A DNA stretch of 64,000 nt from Rouxiella sp. S1S-2 (GCF_009208105.1 NZ_WFKL01000001.1:2976001-3040000); one strand, 5' to 3'. Shown: positions 1 through 12,328, numbered from the stretch's first letter. Numbers and translations: made by a program. The notes: generated from the sequence alone by a model not told the origin.

Positions 1-625
1 CGAAGTCATCTTCACGGGCATCGATGCTGCCGTCCAGGTCTGAGAACAGTTCGGCAATAGGTTCGATACGCTCATAGTAAACGCGCGTAGACGGATAAAG
101 CTGCTGGGCCAATGTTAAATTACCCTGCTTGATGGCGTCGGTGAAGGCCTTGGTGTGGCTCACCAGCTCGGCAACCTGTTGCGTTACGTAGACTTTATAT
201 TCGGCAATCGGCCCTACCAGCGCCATGGCGTCTGGCTTAACCGAGGTAGCCTCACCCACGGCAGTCACTGTCAGCTTACCTTTCGGATTGCTCAACAGGC
301 CGCAGGTCATGTCGTATTCGCCAGCTTCAAGGTTGGCAGTCATCTTCTGAGTAAAGCCGGGCGCGACGTTTTCACGCTCTTCTATCACCATTACGCCTTT
401 GAGGATTTCCCATTCGAGTCCTTTTTTACTGGCGTTGTGAATAATAAACTGCGTTTTTCCGGCAGGAACGGTCAACTGCATCGGCTCACACTGTTTATCG
501 GTCACCGTAATTTTCACCTGCGGAACCTCAGCGGCAAACAGGCTGGCGCTGAAAGAAAATGCAGGCAGAGACAAAAGCGCAATCTGCAACGCCTTACGGC
601 GAAAGGCAGTACGTGAATCAGACAT
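1..625 (-). CDS. efeO: EfeO, periplasmic iron-uptake cupredoxin/M75 protein (3' part missing)
   Basis: Translation from the ATG at 623-625 gives 208 residues before the window edge. A signal peptide (FRRKALQIALLSLPAFSFSA) is followed by an EfeO-type cupredoxin domain (VKITVTDKQCEPMQL, then EYDMTCGLLSNPKGKLTV near residues 105-120) and the start of the helical imelysin-like region (YKVYVTQQVAELV). A GGGAG Shine-Dalgarno lies six bases upstream. In known EfeUOB systems EfeO is the periplasmic component that delivers iron to the EfeU permease. It lies 43 bp after efeU on the same strand, so they form an operon; efeB would be expected beyond the left edge. The C-terminal imelysin (M75) domain is outside the window. 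Confidence 0.93.
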   Translation of the reverse strand, partial: MSDSRTAFRRKALQIALLSLPAFSFSASLFAAEVPQVKITVTDKQCEPMQLTVPAGKTQFIIHNASKKGLEWEILKGVMVIEERENVAPGFTQKMTANLEAGEYDMTCGLLSNPKGKLTVTAVGEATSVKPDAMALVGPIAEYKVYVTQQVAELVSHTKAFTDAIKQGNLTLAQQLYPSTRVYYERIEPIAELFSDLDGSIDAREDDF

Positions 626-668
626 AAAAAACTCCCAGAGGTAGTGATGTTAGCTGTGCGCTGTTAAC

Positions 669-1517
669 TCAACGCTGTGTTTTTTGGCCAACCGCAGAGG
701 CAGAACTCCCCTGCTGTTTACTCGGAAAGAAGAAGAACAGCAGTGCGGGGACCAGATACAGCAAATAGACCAGCACTTCGCTAACCGACGGCGCCTGCTG
801 ATAGCCCAACATGCCCTCAAGCAGCGTGCCAAACAGTGAATCCGTCGACAACACGTTGCTCAGGTCGAACGCCGTTGCCTGCAGCCCGTTCCACAGACCC
901 GCCTCGTGGAAGGCACGAATGGCACCCGCCGCCAGCCCGGCCGCCACAAACAGGATAAACAGGCTGGTCCACTTAAAGAATTTGGCCAGCTGTAATTTTA
1001 CGCCGCCGTAGTAGATGGCAAAGCCGAGAATAATCGCTGCGACCAGCCCCAGCACTGCGCCAATCGGTGCCTCGATGCCAACGTCCTGCTGAAAAGCGGC
1101 CAACAGGAAGAACACCGATTCAAGACCCTCACGCGCCACGGCGAAGAACACCATCGCGACCAGCGCCCAGCCTTGACCGCTGCCGGAGTTAAGCGCGTTG
1201 TCGATGGCCCCTTCAAGATGCACCTTGATTGACCGCGAGACTTTACGCATCCAGAACACCATGTAAGTCAGGATAAATACCGCCACCAGCGCCACCAGTC
1301 CTTCAAACAGCTCCTGCTCTTTTTGCGGGAACTCGCCGGTGGTTTCATTGATAACGATACCCAGTCCAAGACACAGGGCGGCGGCAATAATCACGCCAAT
1401 CCAGACAATGCCGAGCCACTGCCCGCGCTGAGTCCTTTTTAGATAGCTGGCAATCAGGCTGACTATCAAGGCGGCTTCCAGCCCTTCGCGGAACATAATT
1501 AAAAAGGGAACAAACAT
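669..1517 (-). CDS. efeU: EfeU, inner-membrane ferrous iron permease (Ftr1/OFeT family)
   Basis: The 282-residue product begins MFVPFLIMFREGLEAA, like E. coli EfeU; an in-frame start 16 codons upstream is rejected because it adds an unrelated tail. Both iron-permease REGLE motifs are present (residues 10-14 and 129-133), together with several hydrophobic membrane segments and the conserved GEFPQKEQELFEG stretch. The family imports iron across the inner membrane together with EfeO and EfeB. The frame is intact here, unlike E. coli K-12, where efeU is known to be frameshifted. A Fur-box-like site lies about 86 bp upstream of the start, so iron repression is likely. Confidence 0.95.
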   Translation of the reverse strand: MFVPFLIMFREGLEAALIVSLIASYLKRTQRGQWLGIVWIGVIIAAALCLGLGIVINETTGEFPQKEQELFEGLVALVAVFILTYMVFWMRKVSRSIKVHLEGAIDNALNSGSGQGWALVAMVFFAVAREGLESVFFLLAAFQQDVGIEAPIGAVLGLVAAIILGFAIYYGGVKLQLAKFFKWTSLFILFVAAGLAAGAIRAFHEAGLWNGLQATAFDLSNVLSTDSLFGTLLEGMLGYQQAPSVSEVLVYLLYLVPALLFFFFPSKQQGSSASAVGQKTQR

Positions 1518-1602
1518 AGCGGTGACTCCGAAAACGGGTTTGAAAGCACAAAGTCGATATTGCAACCTGCGTACAACTGTAAAGAAGGGTAAAAATGAAA
1601 AC

Positions 1603-1621
1603 GATTGTGATTATCATTCCA
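1603..1621 (-). promoter_or_regulatory. Fur-box-like operator upstream of efeU
   Basis: Read on the minus strand, the site contains AATGATAATCA, an exact 11-base match to the core of the 19-bp Fur consensus, followed by CAATC (3 of 5 matching): 14 of 19 overall. It is about 86 bp upstream of the efeU start, a suitable place for iron-dependent repression of efeUO. Confidence 0.7.
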
Positions 1622-1711
1622 TTGGAAATAAATACAAGTGGAGACTGTAGGATTTTCGAAAATAGTTATTGCGTATTGTGTGATTTCTTAAGGTTAAATT
1701 AAGATTGGTGA

Positions 1712-1760
1712 CGAAATAAAAAACCCTCTTCCCTCGCCGTTGAGCCGAAGAAAAGGGTTT
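1712..1760 (-). terminator. Rho-independent terminator after putP
   Basis: The arms AAACCCTCTTC (1721-1731) and GAAGAAAAGGGTTT (1747-1760) pair imperfectly. On the minus strand the stem is followed by a T-rich run (GGGTTTTTTATTT), so it ends putP transcripts about 40 bp past the stop codon. Confidence 0.75.
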
Positions 1761-1796
1761 AATGCCTAACTATCAATAAATTATAATATTAATGAA

Positions 1797-3281
1797 TTAA
1801 ACCGTGCGGTACTCCGCTTCTGCGGCGTTAAAGCGTTTTTCGACTGCGGCGGAAGGTTTGCGCCCCATCAGACTGACCACTACGATGGCAATGCAGGCGA
1901 AAGCGAAGCCGGGGATAATTTCATACAGGTCCAGCCAGCCGTAGTTTTTCCATACCAGCACGGTCACTGCCCCGACTATCATCCCGGCCAGCGCGCCGTT
2001 GCGGGTCATACGCGACCACATCACGGAAATCAAGATAACCGGGCCAAACGCTGCGCCAAAACCGGCCCACGCATAGCTCACCAGACCCAGCACTTTATTT
2101 TCAGGGTTGGCCGCCAGCGCGATGGCTACCACCGCCACCACCAGCACCATTAAACGACCGACCCACACCAGTTCCTTCTGGCTGGCGTCCTTACGCAGAA
2201 ATGCTTTATACAAGTCTTCTGTTATCGCGCTTGAGCACACCAGTAGCTGGCAGCTCAACGTACTCATCACTGCGGCGAGAATGGCAGAAAGCAGCACACC
2301 CGCTATCCACGGATTAAACAGGATTTTCGCCAATTCGATAAATACGCGTTCACCATTTTGCGTCACGTTCCCGGCCTCACCCGGATTATTGGCGAAATAG
2401 GCAATACCGAAAAAGCCCACCGCGATGGTCCCCGCCAGACACAAGATCATCCAGGTCATGCTGATGCGACGCGCATTTTTAATAGTATGGTGCGAGTCTG
2501 CGGCCATGAAGCGCGCCAAAATATGCGGTTGACCGAAATAGCCAAGTCCCCAGCCCAGCAGCGATAAAATCGCAACCAGATTCATGCCTTTAAACATATC
2601 GGTGTATTCAGGGTTCTTAGCGCTGATAACCAACATTGAGGAGTCAATACCGCCCACCGCCAGAATAACGATAACCGGCGTGAGGATCAGCGCGAAGATC
2701 ATCAGCGTAGCCTGCACGGTGTCGGTCCAGCTAATGGCCAGGAATCCGCCGATGAAGGTATAGATGATGGTCGCCGCCGCACCGGCCCACAGTGCAGTTT
2801 CATAGGTCATACCGAAGGTGCTTTCAAACAGACGGGCACCGGCTACCACGCCAGATGCACAGTAAATCGTGAAGAAAATCAAAATAACTACGGCGGAGAT
2901 AATGCGCAGCAGTTTGCTGGAATCTTCAAAACGGTGAGTGAAATAGTCCGGCAACGTCAAGGCGTTATTGTTGGCCTCGGTGTGCACCCGCAGGCGCCCG
3001 GCGACCAGCTTCCAGTTGAGATAAGCACCGAGAGTCAAACCGATGGCAATCCAGCTTTCTGAAATCCCCGAAACAAAAATCGCGCCCGGTAACCCCATTA
3101 ACAGCCAACCGCTCATATCAGAAGCGCCGGCAGAGAGCGCGGTAACGAAACTGCCCAAGCTACGGCCACCGAGGATATAGTCGTCAAAGTTTTTAGTGCG
3201 TAAATAGGCGATAAGCCCAATTAAAATCATGCCAAAAATATAGACACAAAATGTCACCAGCATTGGTGTGTTCATTGTCAT
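1797..3281 (-). CDS. putP: PutP, sodium/proline symporter
   Basis: The 494-residue protein is very close to E. coli PutP (502 aa). It has the SSSF-family multi-helix pattern, with FDDYILGGRSLG, SAGASDMSGWLLMGLPGA and GWGLGYFGQPHILARFMAADSHHTI. It imports L-proline with sodium across the inner membrane and supplies PutA. The start was placed at the ATG of MTMNTPMLV because GGAG lies seven bases before it; a start 13 codons upstream gives an unrelated extension. It is divergent from putA, sharing the control region, and ends at a clear terminator. Confidence 0.97.
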   Translation of the reverse strand: MTMNTPMLVTFCVYIFGMILIGLIAYLRTKNFDDYILGGRSLGSFVTALSAGASDMSGWLLMGLPGAIFVSGISESWIAIGLTLGAYLNWKLVAGRLRVHTEANNNALTLPDYFTHRFEDSSKLLRIISAVVILIFFTIYCASGVVAGARLFESTFGMTYETALWAGAAATIIYTFIGGFLAISWTDTVQATLMIFALILTPVIVILAVGGIDSSMLVISAKNPEYTDMFKGMNLVAILSLLGWGLGYFGQPHILARFMAADSHHTIKNARRISMTWMILCLAGTIAVGFFGIAYFANNPGEAGNVTQNGERVFIELAKILFNPWIAGVLLSAILAAVMSTLSCQLLVCSSAITEDLYKAFLRKDASQKELVWVGRLMVLVVAVVAIALAANPENKVLGLVSYAWAGFGAAFGPVILISVMWSRMTRNGALAGMIVGAVTVLVWKNYGWLDLYEIIPGFAFACIAIVVVSLMGRKPSAAVEKRFNAAEAEYRTV

Positions 3282-3722
3282 GCAAGTTCTCCATGTATTT
3301 TCTTTAATTATCAGTTCCACCCGAAACGCAGAATTACCCTGTCCGCATCTCTAAGAGTTTGCCGCGAAATGTGCAGGCGCCCTCGTCCTTTCTAACGTGC
3401 TACAAAATTTTTCAGCCCGAGGATACTAGTGGAGCACGTTCTGCAGGCCAAGACTTTTAACGCTCATTGAACAATGTGCCAACCTTAAAACTGCAAAGTT
3501 GTGACACGGAGTTGCATCTTTTTCACTTGCCCAACCTCAGCAAGTTGCACTTGGTACAACCCTGCAAATAAATTAAGCAACAATCATGCCGTTATTTTTT
3601 TGTTAATTTGATCACTAATTTCACCTTCGGCATGGTTCCTGCATTTAACAAGGTTGCACAAAGTTGCAACATCGCAGATAGTAGCGAAAATAACAGGTTT
3701 ACTGACAACGGAGTTCTTGGGA
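3282..3722. promoter_or_regulatory. put control region with PutA operator hexamers
   Basis: This 441-bp stretch separates the divergent putP and putA genes and has no coding potential. It contains GTTGCA, the core hexamer known for PutA operators in enteric bacteria, at 3511-3516, 3544-3549, 3653-3658 and 3663-3668. The last one sits in the palindrome GTTGCAAC (3663-3670). All four lie in the putA-proximal half. PutA represses both genes without proline, and the ribbon-helix-helix domain expected to bind these sites is present in putA. Confidence 0.8.
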
Positions 3723-6700
3723 ATGGCAACGACGACTATGGGCGTGAAGCTTGATGAAGCGACGCGTGACAGAATAAAAATCGCCGCGCAGGGCATCGAC
3801 CGCACGCCCCACTGGCTTATCAAACAGGCTATCTACTCGTATCTTGAGCAGCTTGAATCAGGCACTGGCCTGCTCAATATGACCGGCGCTAACGCGGTCG
3901 ATAACGAAGACGCCGCCGCGCCTGTGGCGATTGAACACCAGCCATTCCTCGACTTCGCCGAGCAGGTGCATCCTCAGTCGGTGAGCCGTTCGGCCATTAC
4001 CGCCGCCTATCGCCGCCCAGAGCCAGAATCGGTTGCCATGCTGCTCGAACAAGCGCGTTTGTCCCCGGCTGCAGACAGCGCCGCGCACAAGCTGGCCTAT
4101 GACCTCGCCAACGCGCTTCGTCACCAAAAAAGTGCAAACGGTCGCGCCGGTATGGTGCAAAGCCTGCTGCAGGAGTTCTCACTCTCCTCCCTCGAGGGCG
4201 TGGCGCTGATGTGCCTGGCCGAGGCGCTGTTGCGTATTCCCGACAAACCAACGCGCGATGCGCTGATCCGCGACAAAATCAGCAACGGCAACTGGCAGTC
4301 ACACCTTGGCCGCAGCCCTTCTTTGTTCGTCAACGCCGCCACCTGGGGTCTGCTGTTTACCGGCCGGCTGGTCGCTACCCACAATGAAGCCAAACTTTCA
4401 AACTCGCTGAGCCGTATTATTGGCAAAGGCGGTGAACCGCTGATCCGCAAAGGCGTGGACATGGCGATGCGTCTGATGGGCGAACAGTTTGTAACCGGTG
4501 AAACTATCGCGCAGGCGCTGGCCAATGCCCGCAAGCACGAAGACAAAGGTTTCCGCTACTCCTACGACATGCTCGGAGAAGCGGCGCTGACTGAAAAGGA
4601 TGCCCAGGCTTACCTGGTGTCTTATCAACAGGCGATTCACGCCATCGGCAAAGCCTCTAACGGTCGCGGGATTTATGAAGGTCCGGGCATCTCGATCAAG
4701 CTGTCGGCGCTGCACCCGCGCTACAGCCGCGCGCAGTACGAGCGCGTGATGGAAGAGCTTTATCCCCGCCTGCTTTCTCTGACTCTGCAGGCACGCCAGT
4801 ATGACGTCGGCATTAATATCGACGCCGAAGAGGCCGACCGTCTGGAAATCTCCCTCGATCTGCTGGAAAAACTGTGCTTTGAGCCAGAATTGGCAGGTTG
4901 GAACGGCATCGGATTTGTTATTCAGGCCTATCAAAAGCGCTGCCCGATGGTTATCGACTATCTGATCGAGCTGGCGCAGCGCAGCCGCCGTCGTTTGATG
5001 ATTCGTCTGGTAAAAGGCGCCTATTGGGACAGCGAAATCAAACGCGCTCAGGTTGATGGCCTTGAAGACTATCCGGTCTATACCCGTAAGGTGTATACCG
5101 ACGTCTCTTATCTGGCCTGCGCGCGCAAGTTACTGGCGGTGCCTAACCTGATTTATCCACAGTTTGCGACCCACAACGCGCACACGCTGGCGGCGATTTA
5201 TCAGCTGGCGGGCAACAACTACTATCCGGGGCAGTATGAGTTCCAGTGCCTGCACGGTATGGGTGAGCCGCTTTATGAGCAGGTCGTGGGTAAAATTTCC
5301 GACGGTAAACTGAACCGCCCTTGCCGCATCTATGCGCCGGTGGGGACGCATGAAACGCTGTTGGCCTATCTGGTACGCCGACTGCTTGAAAACGGGGCCA
5401 ACACGTCGTTCGTCAACCGCATTGCCGACGCCACGTTGCCTCTGGACGAGCTGGTAGCGGATCCGGTTAAAGCAGTTGAACAACTGGCTGCCGAAGAGGG
5501 ACAGGTGGGGTTGCCGCATCCGCGCATCGCCCTGCCGCGCAATTTGTACGGCGCAAATCGCGCCAACTCTGCCGGTCTTGACATGTCAAACGAGCACCGT
5601 TTGGCGTCGCTTTCAAGCGCCCTATTGACCAGTGCGGCACATCCGCTGCGTGCAGAGCCTATTCTTGGCGCTGCACTGCCCGACGGTGAACTTGCAGGCT
5701 CAACGGTTGAAAACGTGATTAACCCCGCCGAGCCGACGGATATTGTCGGTCAGGTGCGCGAAACCACCGACGCAGAAATCAGCCTCGCCCTGGACTGCGC
5801 CTCCCATGCGGGCGCTATCTGGTTTGCCACACCGCCGCAGGAGCGCGCGGCCATTTTGCACCGCGCCGGTGAGTTGATGGAGTCGCAGATGCAAAATCTG
5901 CTCGGCGTGCTGGTGCGTGAGGCGGGAAAAACCTTTAATAACGCCATTGCCGAAGTGCGTGAAGCGGTTGATTTCCTGCACTATTACGCAGAGCAAATCG
6001 AAGAGGCGTTCAGCAACGATAGCCATCGCCCTCTAGGTCCTGTGGTGTGTATCAGTCCGTGGAACTTCCCGCTGGCTATCTTCACCGGACAAATTGCTGC
6101 CGCGCTGGCCGCGGGCAACAGCGTATTGGCAAAACCTGCCGAGCAAACGCCGCTGGTTGCCGCCAGTGCGGTGCGTATTATGATTGAAGCCGGTGTGCCT
6201 GCGGGCGTGCTGCAGCTGCTGCCCGGACGGGGCGAAACAGTGGGTGCGCGGTTGGTGAATGACGAGCGCGTTCACGGCGTGCTGTTTACCGGTTCCACCG
6301 ACGTGGCTGGAATTCTGCAGCGCAACATAGCAGGACGCCTCGACGCACAGGGTCGCCCAACGCCGCTGATTGCCGAAACCGGTGGTTTAAATGCCATGAT
6401 TGTTGACTCTTCTGCACTCACCGAACAGGTGGTGACCGACGTGGTTGCCTCGGCCTTCGACAGCGCCGGTCAGCGTTGTTCTGCCCTGCGTGTGCTGTGT
6501 ATTCAGGAAGACGTGGCTGAACATACGCTGCAAATGTTGCGCGGCGCGATGGCCGAGTGCCGCATGGGTAATCCTGAGCGCCTCTCTACTGACATTGGTC
6601 CGGTGATTGACGCCGAAGCCAAGGCTAACATCGAGAAACACATCGAAGCCCTGCGCGCCAAAGGTCGTAAGGTGTATCAGGCGGCGCAAAATAACGCCGA

Positions 6701-7694
6701 CGACAGCAAAGAGTGGTCGCGCGGCACCTTTATCAAGCCAACGCTTATCGAACTCAACGGCTTTGATGAAATGAAGAAAGAGATTTTTGGCCCCGTGCTG
6801 CACGTGGTGCGCTACACCCGTCAAAATCTTGATGCGCTGATCGACCAGATCAATAAGGCGGGTTATGGCCTGACGTTGGGCATACATACACGCATCGACG
6901 AGACGATTCAGCGCGTCACCTCGCGGGCCAAGGTCGGTAACCTCTACGTTAACCGTAATATGGTGGGTGCCGTAGTGGGCGTACAGCCGTTTGGTGGCGA
7001 AGGCCTTTCGGGCACGGGCCCTAAAGCCGGTGGACCGCTGTACCTTTATCGCCTGCTGGCAAACCGTCCTGAACAAGCCATCAACAGCCTGCTCAATCGG
7101 GAGATAAACCCCATGCCACTTGATGCCAGTGTACGTAATGCACTGCTGGAACCGCATCAGGCTTTGAGTGACTGGGCTGCAAAAGATGAGCCTGCGATTA
7201 CAGCGCTGTGTGGCGATTTTGCACAATGGAGTCAGGGTGGAACACTGCGCACGCTGCAGGGACCCACGGGAGAGCGCAATACTTACGCCCTGCTGCCGCG
7301 CGAACGCGTACTGGCCCTGTCCGACAATACCCATGATGCGTTGATTCAGCTCGCCGCGGCAACCTCGACCGGCTGTCGCGTACTTTGGCCTGAAGCCAGC
7401 GTGCAGCGAGAATTGTTCACGCGTTTGCCTAAGGTGGTTCAGGCACGTATCGATTTCGCCACCGACTGGGAGAACGCTGACCTTGAGTTTGACGCCGTGA
7501 TTTATCACGGTGACGCAGACCAACTGCGCGACCTGTGTCAGACCTTGGCGAAACGTTCCGGTGCGATTGTTTCGGTGCAAGGATTCGCACGCGGAGAAAC
7601 CAACATTCTGCTTGAACGCCTGCTGATTGAACGTTCACTGAGTGTTAACACCGCGGCCGCCGGCGGAAATGCGAGTTTGATGACGATTGGTTGA
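3723..7694 (+). CDS. putA: PutA, trifunctional proline utilisation protein (repressor, PRODH, P5C dehydrogenase)
   Basis: A 1323-residue protein, about the length of E. coli PutA (1320). The N-terminal 50 residues (TTTMGVKLDEATRDRIKIAA) are the ribbon-helix-helix DNA-binding domain. The FAD proline dehydrogenase barrel follows at about 260-610 (GPGISIKLSALHPRY, RLVKGAYWDSEIKRAQ, ATHNAHT). The NAD-dependent P5C dehydrogenase covers about 650-1120 (SPWNFPLAIFTGQ, AETGGLNAMIVDSSA, SAGQRCSALRVL with the catalytic Cys, then EIFGPVLHVV). A C-terminal cap domain completes it. It oxidises proline to glutamate at the membrane and represses put genes when proline is absent. The start ATG has GGAG nine bases upstream. 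Confidence 0.97.
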   Translation: MATTTMGVKLDEATRDRIKIAAQGIDRTPHWLIKQAIYSYLEQLESGTGLLNMTGANAVDNEDAAAPVAIEHQPFLDFAEQVHPQSVSRSAITAAYRRPEPESVAMLLEQARLSPAADSAAHKLAYDLANALRHQKSANGRAGMVQSLLQEFSLSSLEGVALMCLAEALLRIPDKPTRDALIRDKISNGNWQSHLGRSPSLFVNAATWGLLFTGRLVATHNEAKLSNSLSRIIGKGGEPLIRKGVDMAMRLMGEQFVTGETIAQALANARKHEDKGFRYSYDMLGEAALTEKDAQAYLVSYQQAIHAIGKASNGRGIYEGPGISIKLSALHPRYSRAQYERVMEELYPRLLSLTLQARQYDVGINIDAEEADRLEISLDLLEKLCFEPELAGWNGIGFVIQAYQKRCPMVIDYLIELAQRSRRRLMIRLVKGAYWDSEIKRAQVDGLEDYPVYTRKVYTDVSYLACARKLLAVPNLIYPQFATHNAHTLAAIYQLAGNNYYPGQYEFQCLHGMGEPLYEQVVGKISDGKLNRPCRIYAPVGTHETLLAYLVRRLLENGANTSFVNRIADATLPLDELVADPVKAVEQLAAEEGQVGLPHPRIALPRNLYGANRANSAGLDMSNEHRLASLSSALLTSAAHPLRAEPILGAALPDGELAGSTVENVINPAEPTDIVGQVRETTDAEISLALDCASHAGAIWFATPPQERAAILHRAGELMESQMQNLLGVLVREAGKTFNNAIAEVREAVDFLHYYAEQIEEAFSNDSHRPLGPVVCISPWNFPLAIFTGQIAAALAAGNSVLAKPAEQTPLVAASAVRIMIEAGVPAGVLQLLPGRGETVGARLVNDERVHGVLFTGSTDVAGILQRNIAGRLDAQGRPTPLIAETGGLNAMIVDSSALTEQVVTDVVASAFDSAGQRCSALRVLCIQEDVAEHTLQMLRGAMAECRMGNPERLSTDIGPVIDAEAKANIEKHIEALRAKGRKVYQAAQNNADDSKEWSRGTFIKPTLIELNGFDEMKKEIFGPVLHVVRYTRQNLDALIDQINKAGYGLTLGIHTRIDETIQRVTSRAKVGNLYVNRNMVGAVVGVQPFGGEGLSGTGPKAGGPLYLYRLLANRPEQAINSLLNREINPMPLDASVRNALLEPHQALSDWAAKDEPAITALCGDFAQWSQGGTLRTLQGPTGERNTYALLPRERVLALSDNTHDALIQLAAATSTGCRVLWPEASVQRELFTRLPKVVQARIDFATDWENADLEFDAVIYHGDADQLRDLCQTLAKRSGAIVSVQGFARGETNILLERLLIERSLSVNTAAAGGNASLMTIG

Positions 7695-10249
<2,555 letters not shown>

Positions 10250-10258
10250 CGGTCTTTA

Positions 10259-10293
10259 GCGGGGAAAGGGGCCTACTCTTTTCCCGCATTTTC
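10259..10293 (+). terminator. Rho-independent terminator of katG
   Basis: GCGGGGAAAG (10259-10268) pairs over ten positions, one of them G-U, with CTTTTCCCGC (10278-10287), followed by ATTTTC. It starts ten bases after the katG stop codon. Confidence 0.8.
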
Positions 10294-10372
10294 ATCCATT
10301 AAGCGCTATTTAGTCATTCATATAAAAGAATTTACAGTTTCCGAGCCGTGCCTGAGAAAGGGATAAACGATT

Positions 10373-10582
10373 GTGCTGAAAGAAAAATTAGCGACCCGCC
10401 TGCAGTCGGACATGTTGGGTAATGCCTCTCGGGGTAATCTCGCTCCCCTGAGAGTTATCTGTTCAAACACCAAAGAACATTCACAGGTCATCAGCCTCTA
10501 CGAGCTGGGCCTTTCCTGTCAGGCCATTGCCACCATCACCGGCTTTCACGAAGAGCAGTTTCAGCATTTTTTCAAATCGTAA
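10373..10582 (+). CDS. Small hypothetical protein with a helix-turn-helix-like tail
   Basis: A 69-residue frame with a GTG start and a good ribosome site (AGAAAGGG). I do not recognise it. The C-terminal half (VISLYELGLSCQAIATITGFHEE) reads like the helix-turn-helix of recombinases and small regulators, in which a first helix is followed by SCQAIATITG. No signal peptide or membrane segment is seen. It follows the katG terminator by 80 bp and its 3' end overlaps the convergent LysR gene by 11 bp. It may be a real small DNA-binding protein or a remnant. Confidence 0.45.
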   Translation: MLKEKLATRLQSDMLGNASRGNLAPLRVICSNTKEHSQVISLYELGLSCQAIATITGFHEEQFQHFFKS

Positions 10583-11486
10583 AATGCTTGCCCGGACAGA
10601 GATTCTTAAGACGCTCAATAAGCCAACGACTCGCCGGCCCCGGAGGCGATGACGTCGAATACACGCCAAACATCGGCAAATTAAGCCCTCCCGTCGGCAC
10701 GTCCTCAATCAATAATTTCACCAGTCGACCTTCGTGAATATCACGCTCAACCACCCGCGATGGCATGCTGCCCCACCCTAATCCATCGAGCAAAAAAGCA
10801 TGTTTGGCAAACAGATCGCCGAGCCGCCAGGTAGAGGGCGAAATCACCCCAAATTCCTGTCCCGCCGACAGCTCCGAACGGTCGGTAAGCACCAACTGAA
10901 CGTGTTTTGAAAGCTCTGATTTCGGCACAGTGCCGGTAAACTGCGCCAGCGGATGCGCCGGCGAGGCCACCATCACTAACTGCACGTCGGTCAACCGCTC
11001 TCCGGTTAACGAAGCAGGCATCGTCGGCAGCGGCCCTAAAATACCTACGCTGGCATTACCGTTCAGAATTTGTTGATATCCTCCGCCCAGCGCCTCAACA
11101 AACAGCCGCAGCGGCGTACCGGGAAACTGTTCGCGAAACGCCTTGGCCGCCGAGGTGATAGCTTCAAGCGGAAAGAATACGTCAACCACCACCGAGAGTT
11201 CCGCTTCCAGCCCAGAGGACATGCCTCGTGCGCGCGCCTTCATAAAATCAATACCGGCAATAATGCCGCGGGCGTCAGCCAGCAGCACCACGCCTGCCGG
11301 TGTCAGCTTGGGATAGCGTCCTGAACGGTCGAACAGCAACACGCCCATCTGCCCCTCAAGCCCTTTAATCAAGTCACTAATCACCGACTGCGCCCGATAC
11401 ATTTTACGTGCAGCGGCCGAGAAGCTGCCTTCATCGACGGCGGCGACGAAGGTGCGAAGTTGATCGAGGGAAATACCGTCTAGCAT
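10572..11486 (-). CDS. LysR-family transcriptional regulator
   Basis: A 304-residue protein with an N-terminal winged helix-turn-helix (LDQLRTFVAAVDEGSFSAAARKMYRAQSVIS, residues 6-36) and a C-terminal LysR substrate-binding domain. The ATG with AAGG upstream (MLDGISLDQ) was chosen over a TTG six codons earlier. It is divergent from the azoreductase gene, with 149 bp between them, the usual arrangement for a LysR protein controlling its neighbour. The likely targets are therefore azoR and the following luciferase-like gene; the inducer is unknown. Confidence 0.85.
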   Translation of the reverse strand: MLDGISLDQLRTFVAAVDEGSFSAAARKMYRAQSVISDLIKGLEGQMGVLLFDRSGRYPKLTPAGVVLLADARGIIAGIDFMKARARGMSSGLEAELSVVVDVFFPLEAITSAAKAFREQFPGTPLRLFVEALGGGYQQILNGNASVGILGPLPTMPASLTGERLTDVQLVMVASPAHPLAQFTGTVPKSELSKHVQLVLTDRSELSAGQEFGVISPSTWRLGDLFAKHAFLLDGLGWGSMPSRVVERDIHEGRLVKLLIEDVPTGGLNLPMFGVYSTSSPPGPASRWLIERLKNLCPGKHFTI

Positions 11487-11635
11487 GGCACGACCTTTAA
11501 ACAAGGATTGTTAACTATCGGCATGACCGATGGATTGCATCGAAATATAACGGCTACTCAGGTGACAAGCAGAGTGAGATAGTAGTGATCGTGTTCAACA
11601 CGTCAATTACATTTAAACAATCAGGGGTTCACTTT

Positions 11636-12244
11636 ATGTCAATTCTTCACATCGATTCCAGCATTCTTGGTGATTATTCCGTAAGCCGTGCACTGTCAGC
11701 CGAGACCGTGGCACGCCAGCAGGCACTGCACCCTGAGGCAAGCGTTCAATATCGTGACCTGGTTCGTGACCCGGCCCTGCACCTTTCAGATAAACACATT
11801 GCCGCCTTCCAGGGCGCTGAAGTGACTGAGGCGGCGTTGGGTGCAGACTTGGCGCTCGGCGGGGCTTACATCGACGACCTGTTCGCCGCAGACGTTATTG
11901 TTATTGGTGCGCCGATGTACAACTTTTCTATCCCCTCACAGTTGAAAGCCTGGATTGACCGTGTTTGTGTGGCAGGCCGCACCTTCCAATACGGTGCTAA
12001 CGGCCCGGAAGGCCTGCTGCCAAAAGGGAAAAAAGTGTTCGTAGTTTCTTCACGCGGCGGTTTTTATACCGGAGAAAGCCCAGCGGCGTTCCTCGAGCAT
12101 CAAGAAACCTACCTAAAGGGGGTACTGGGTTTTATCGGCCTGACCGATGTCACCTTTATTCGCGCTGAAGGCCTCAGCCGTGGTGATGAAGCAAAGGCAA
12201 CTGCCATTGCCAATGCGCAAGAACTGATTGCTTCACTTTCTTAA
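11636..12244 (+). CDS. azoR: FMN-dependent NADH-azoreductase / quinone reductase
   Basis: A 202-residue flavodoxin-fold protein of the AzoR family. It has LHIDSSILGDYSVSR at the N-terminus (FMN phosphate-binding loop), GAPMYNFSIPSQLKAWIDRVCVAGRTF in the middle and SSRGGFY later. The family reduces quinones and azo compounds with NADH in the cytoplasm and protects against thiol-reactive electrophiles. An upstream GTG start is rejected because AGGGG lies eight bases before the ATG of MSILHID. It is divergent from the LysR regulator and 84 bp ahead of a luciferase-like oxidoreductase. It could be a paralogue of the housekeeping azoR. Confidence 0.85.
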   Translation: MSILHIDSSILGDYSVSRALSAETVARQQALHPEASVQYRDLVRDPALHLSDKHIAAFQGAEVTEAALGADLALGGAYIDDLFAADVIVIGAPMYNFSIPSQLKAWIDRVCVAGRTFQYGANGPEGLLPKGKKVFVVSSRGGFYTGESPAAFLEHQETYLKGVLGFIGLTDVTFIRAEGLSRGDEAKATAIANAQELIASLS

Positions 12245-12328
12245 CAAATTCGCTTTCTTAACAGATAAAGCAACACGCTACTTGCCCGTCGCGGCAGCCA
12301 GAACGATAACACGAGGTCTGCATTCACC

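Noticed and set aside
6387..7580. A 397-codon minus-strand frame opposite putA
   Set aside because: It lies entirely over the P5C dehydrogenase coding region, has no recognisable product and is a shadow of a GC-rich gene.
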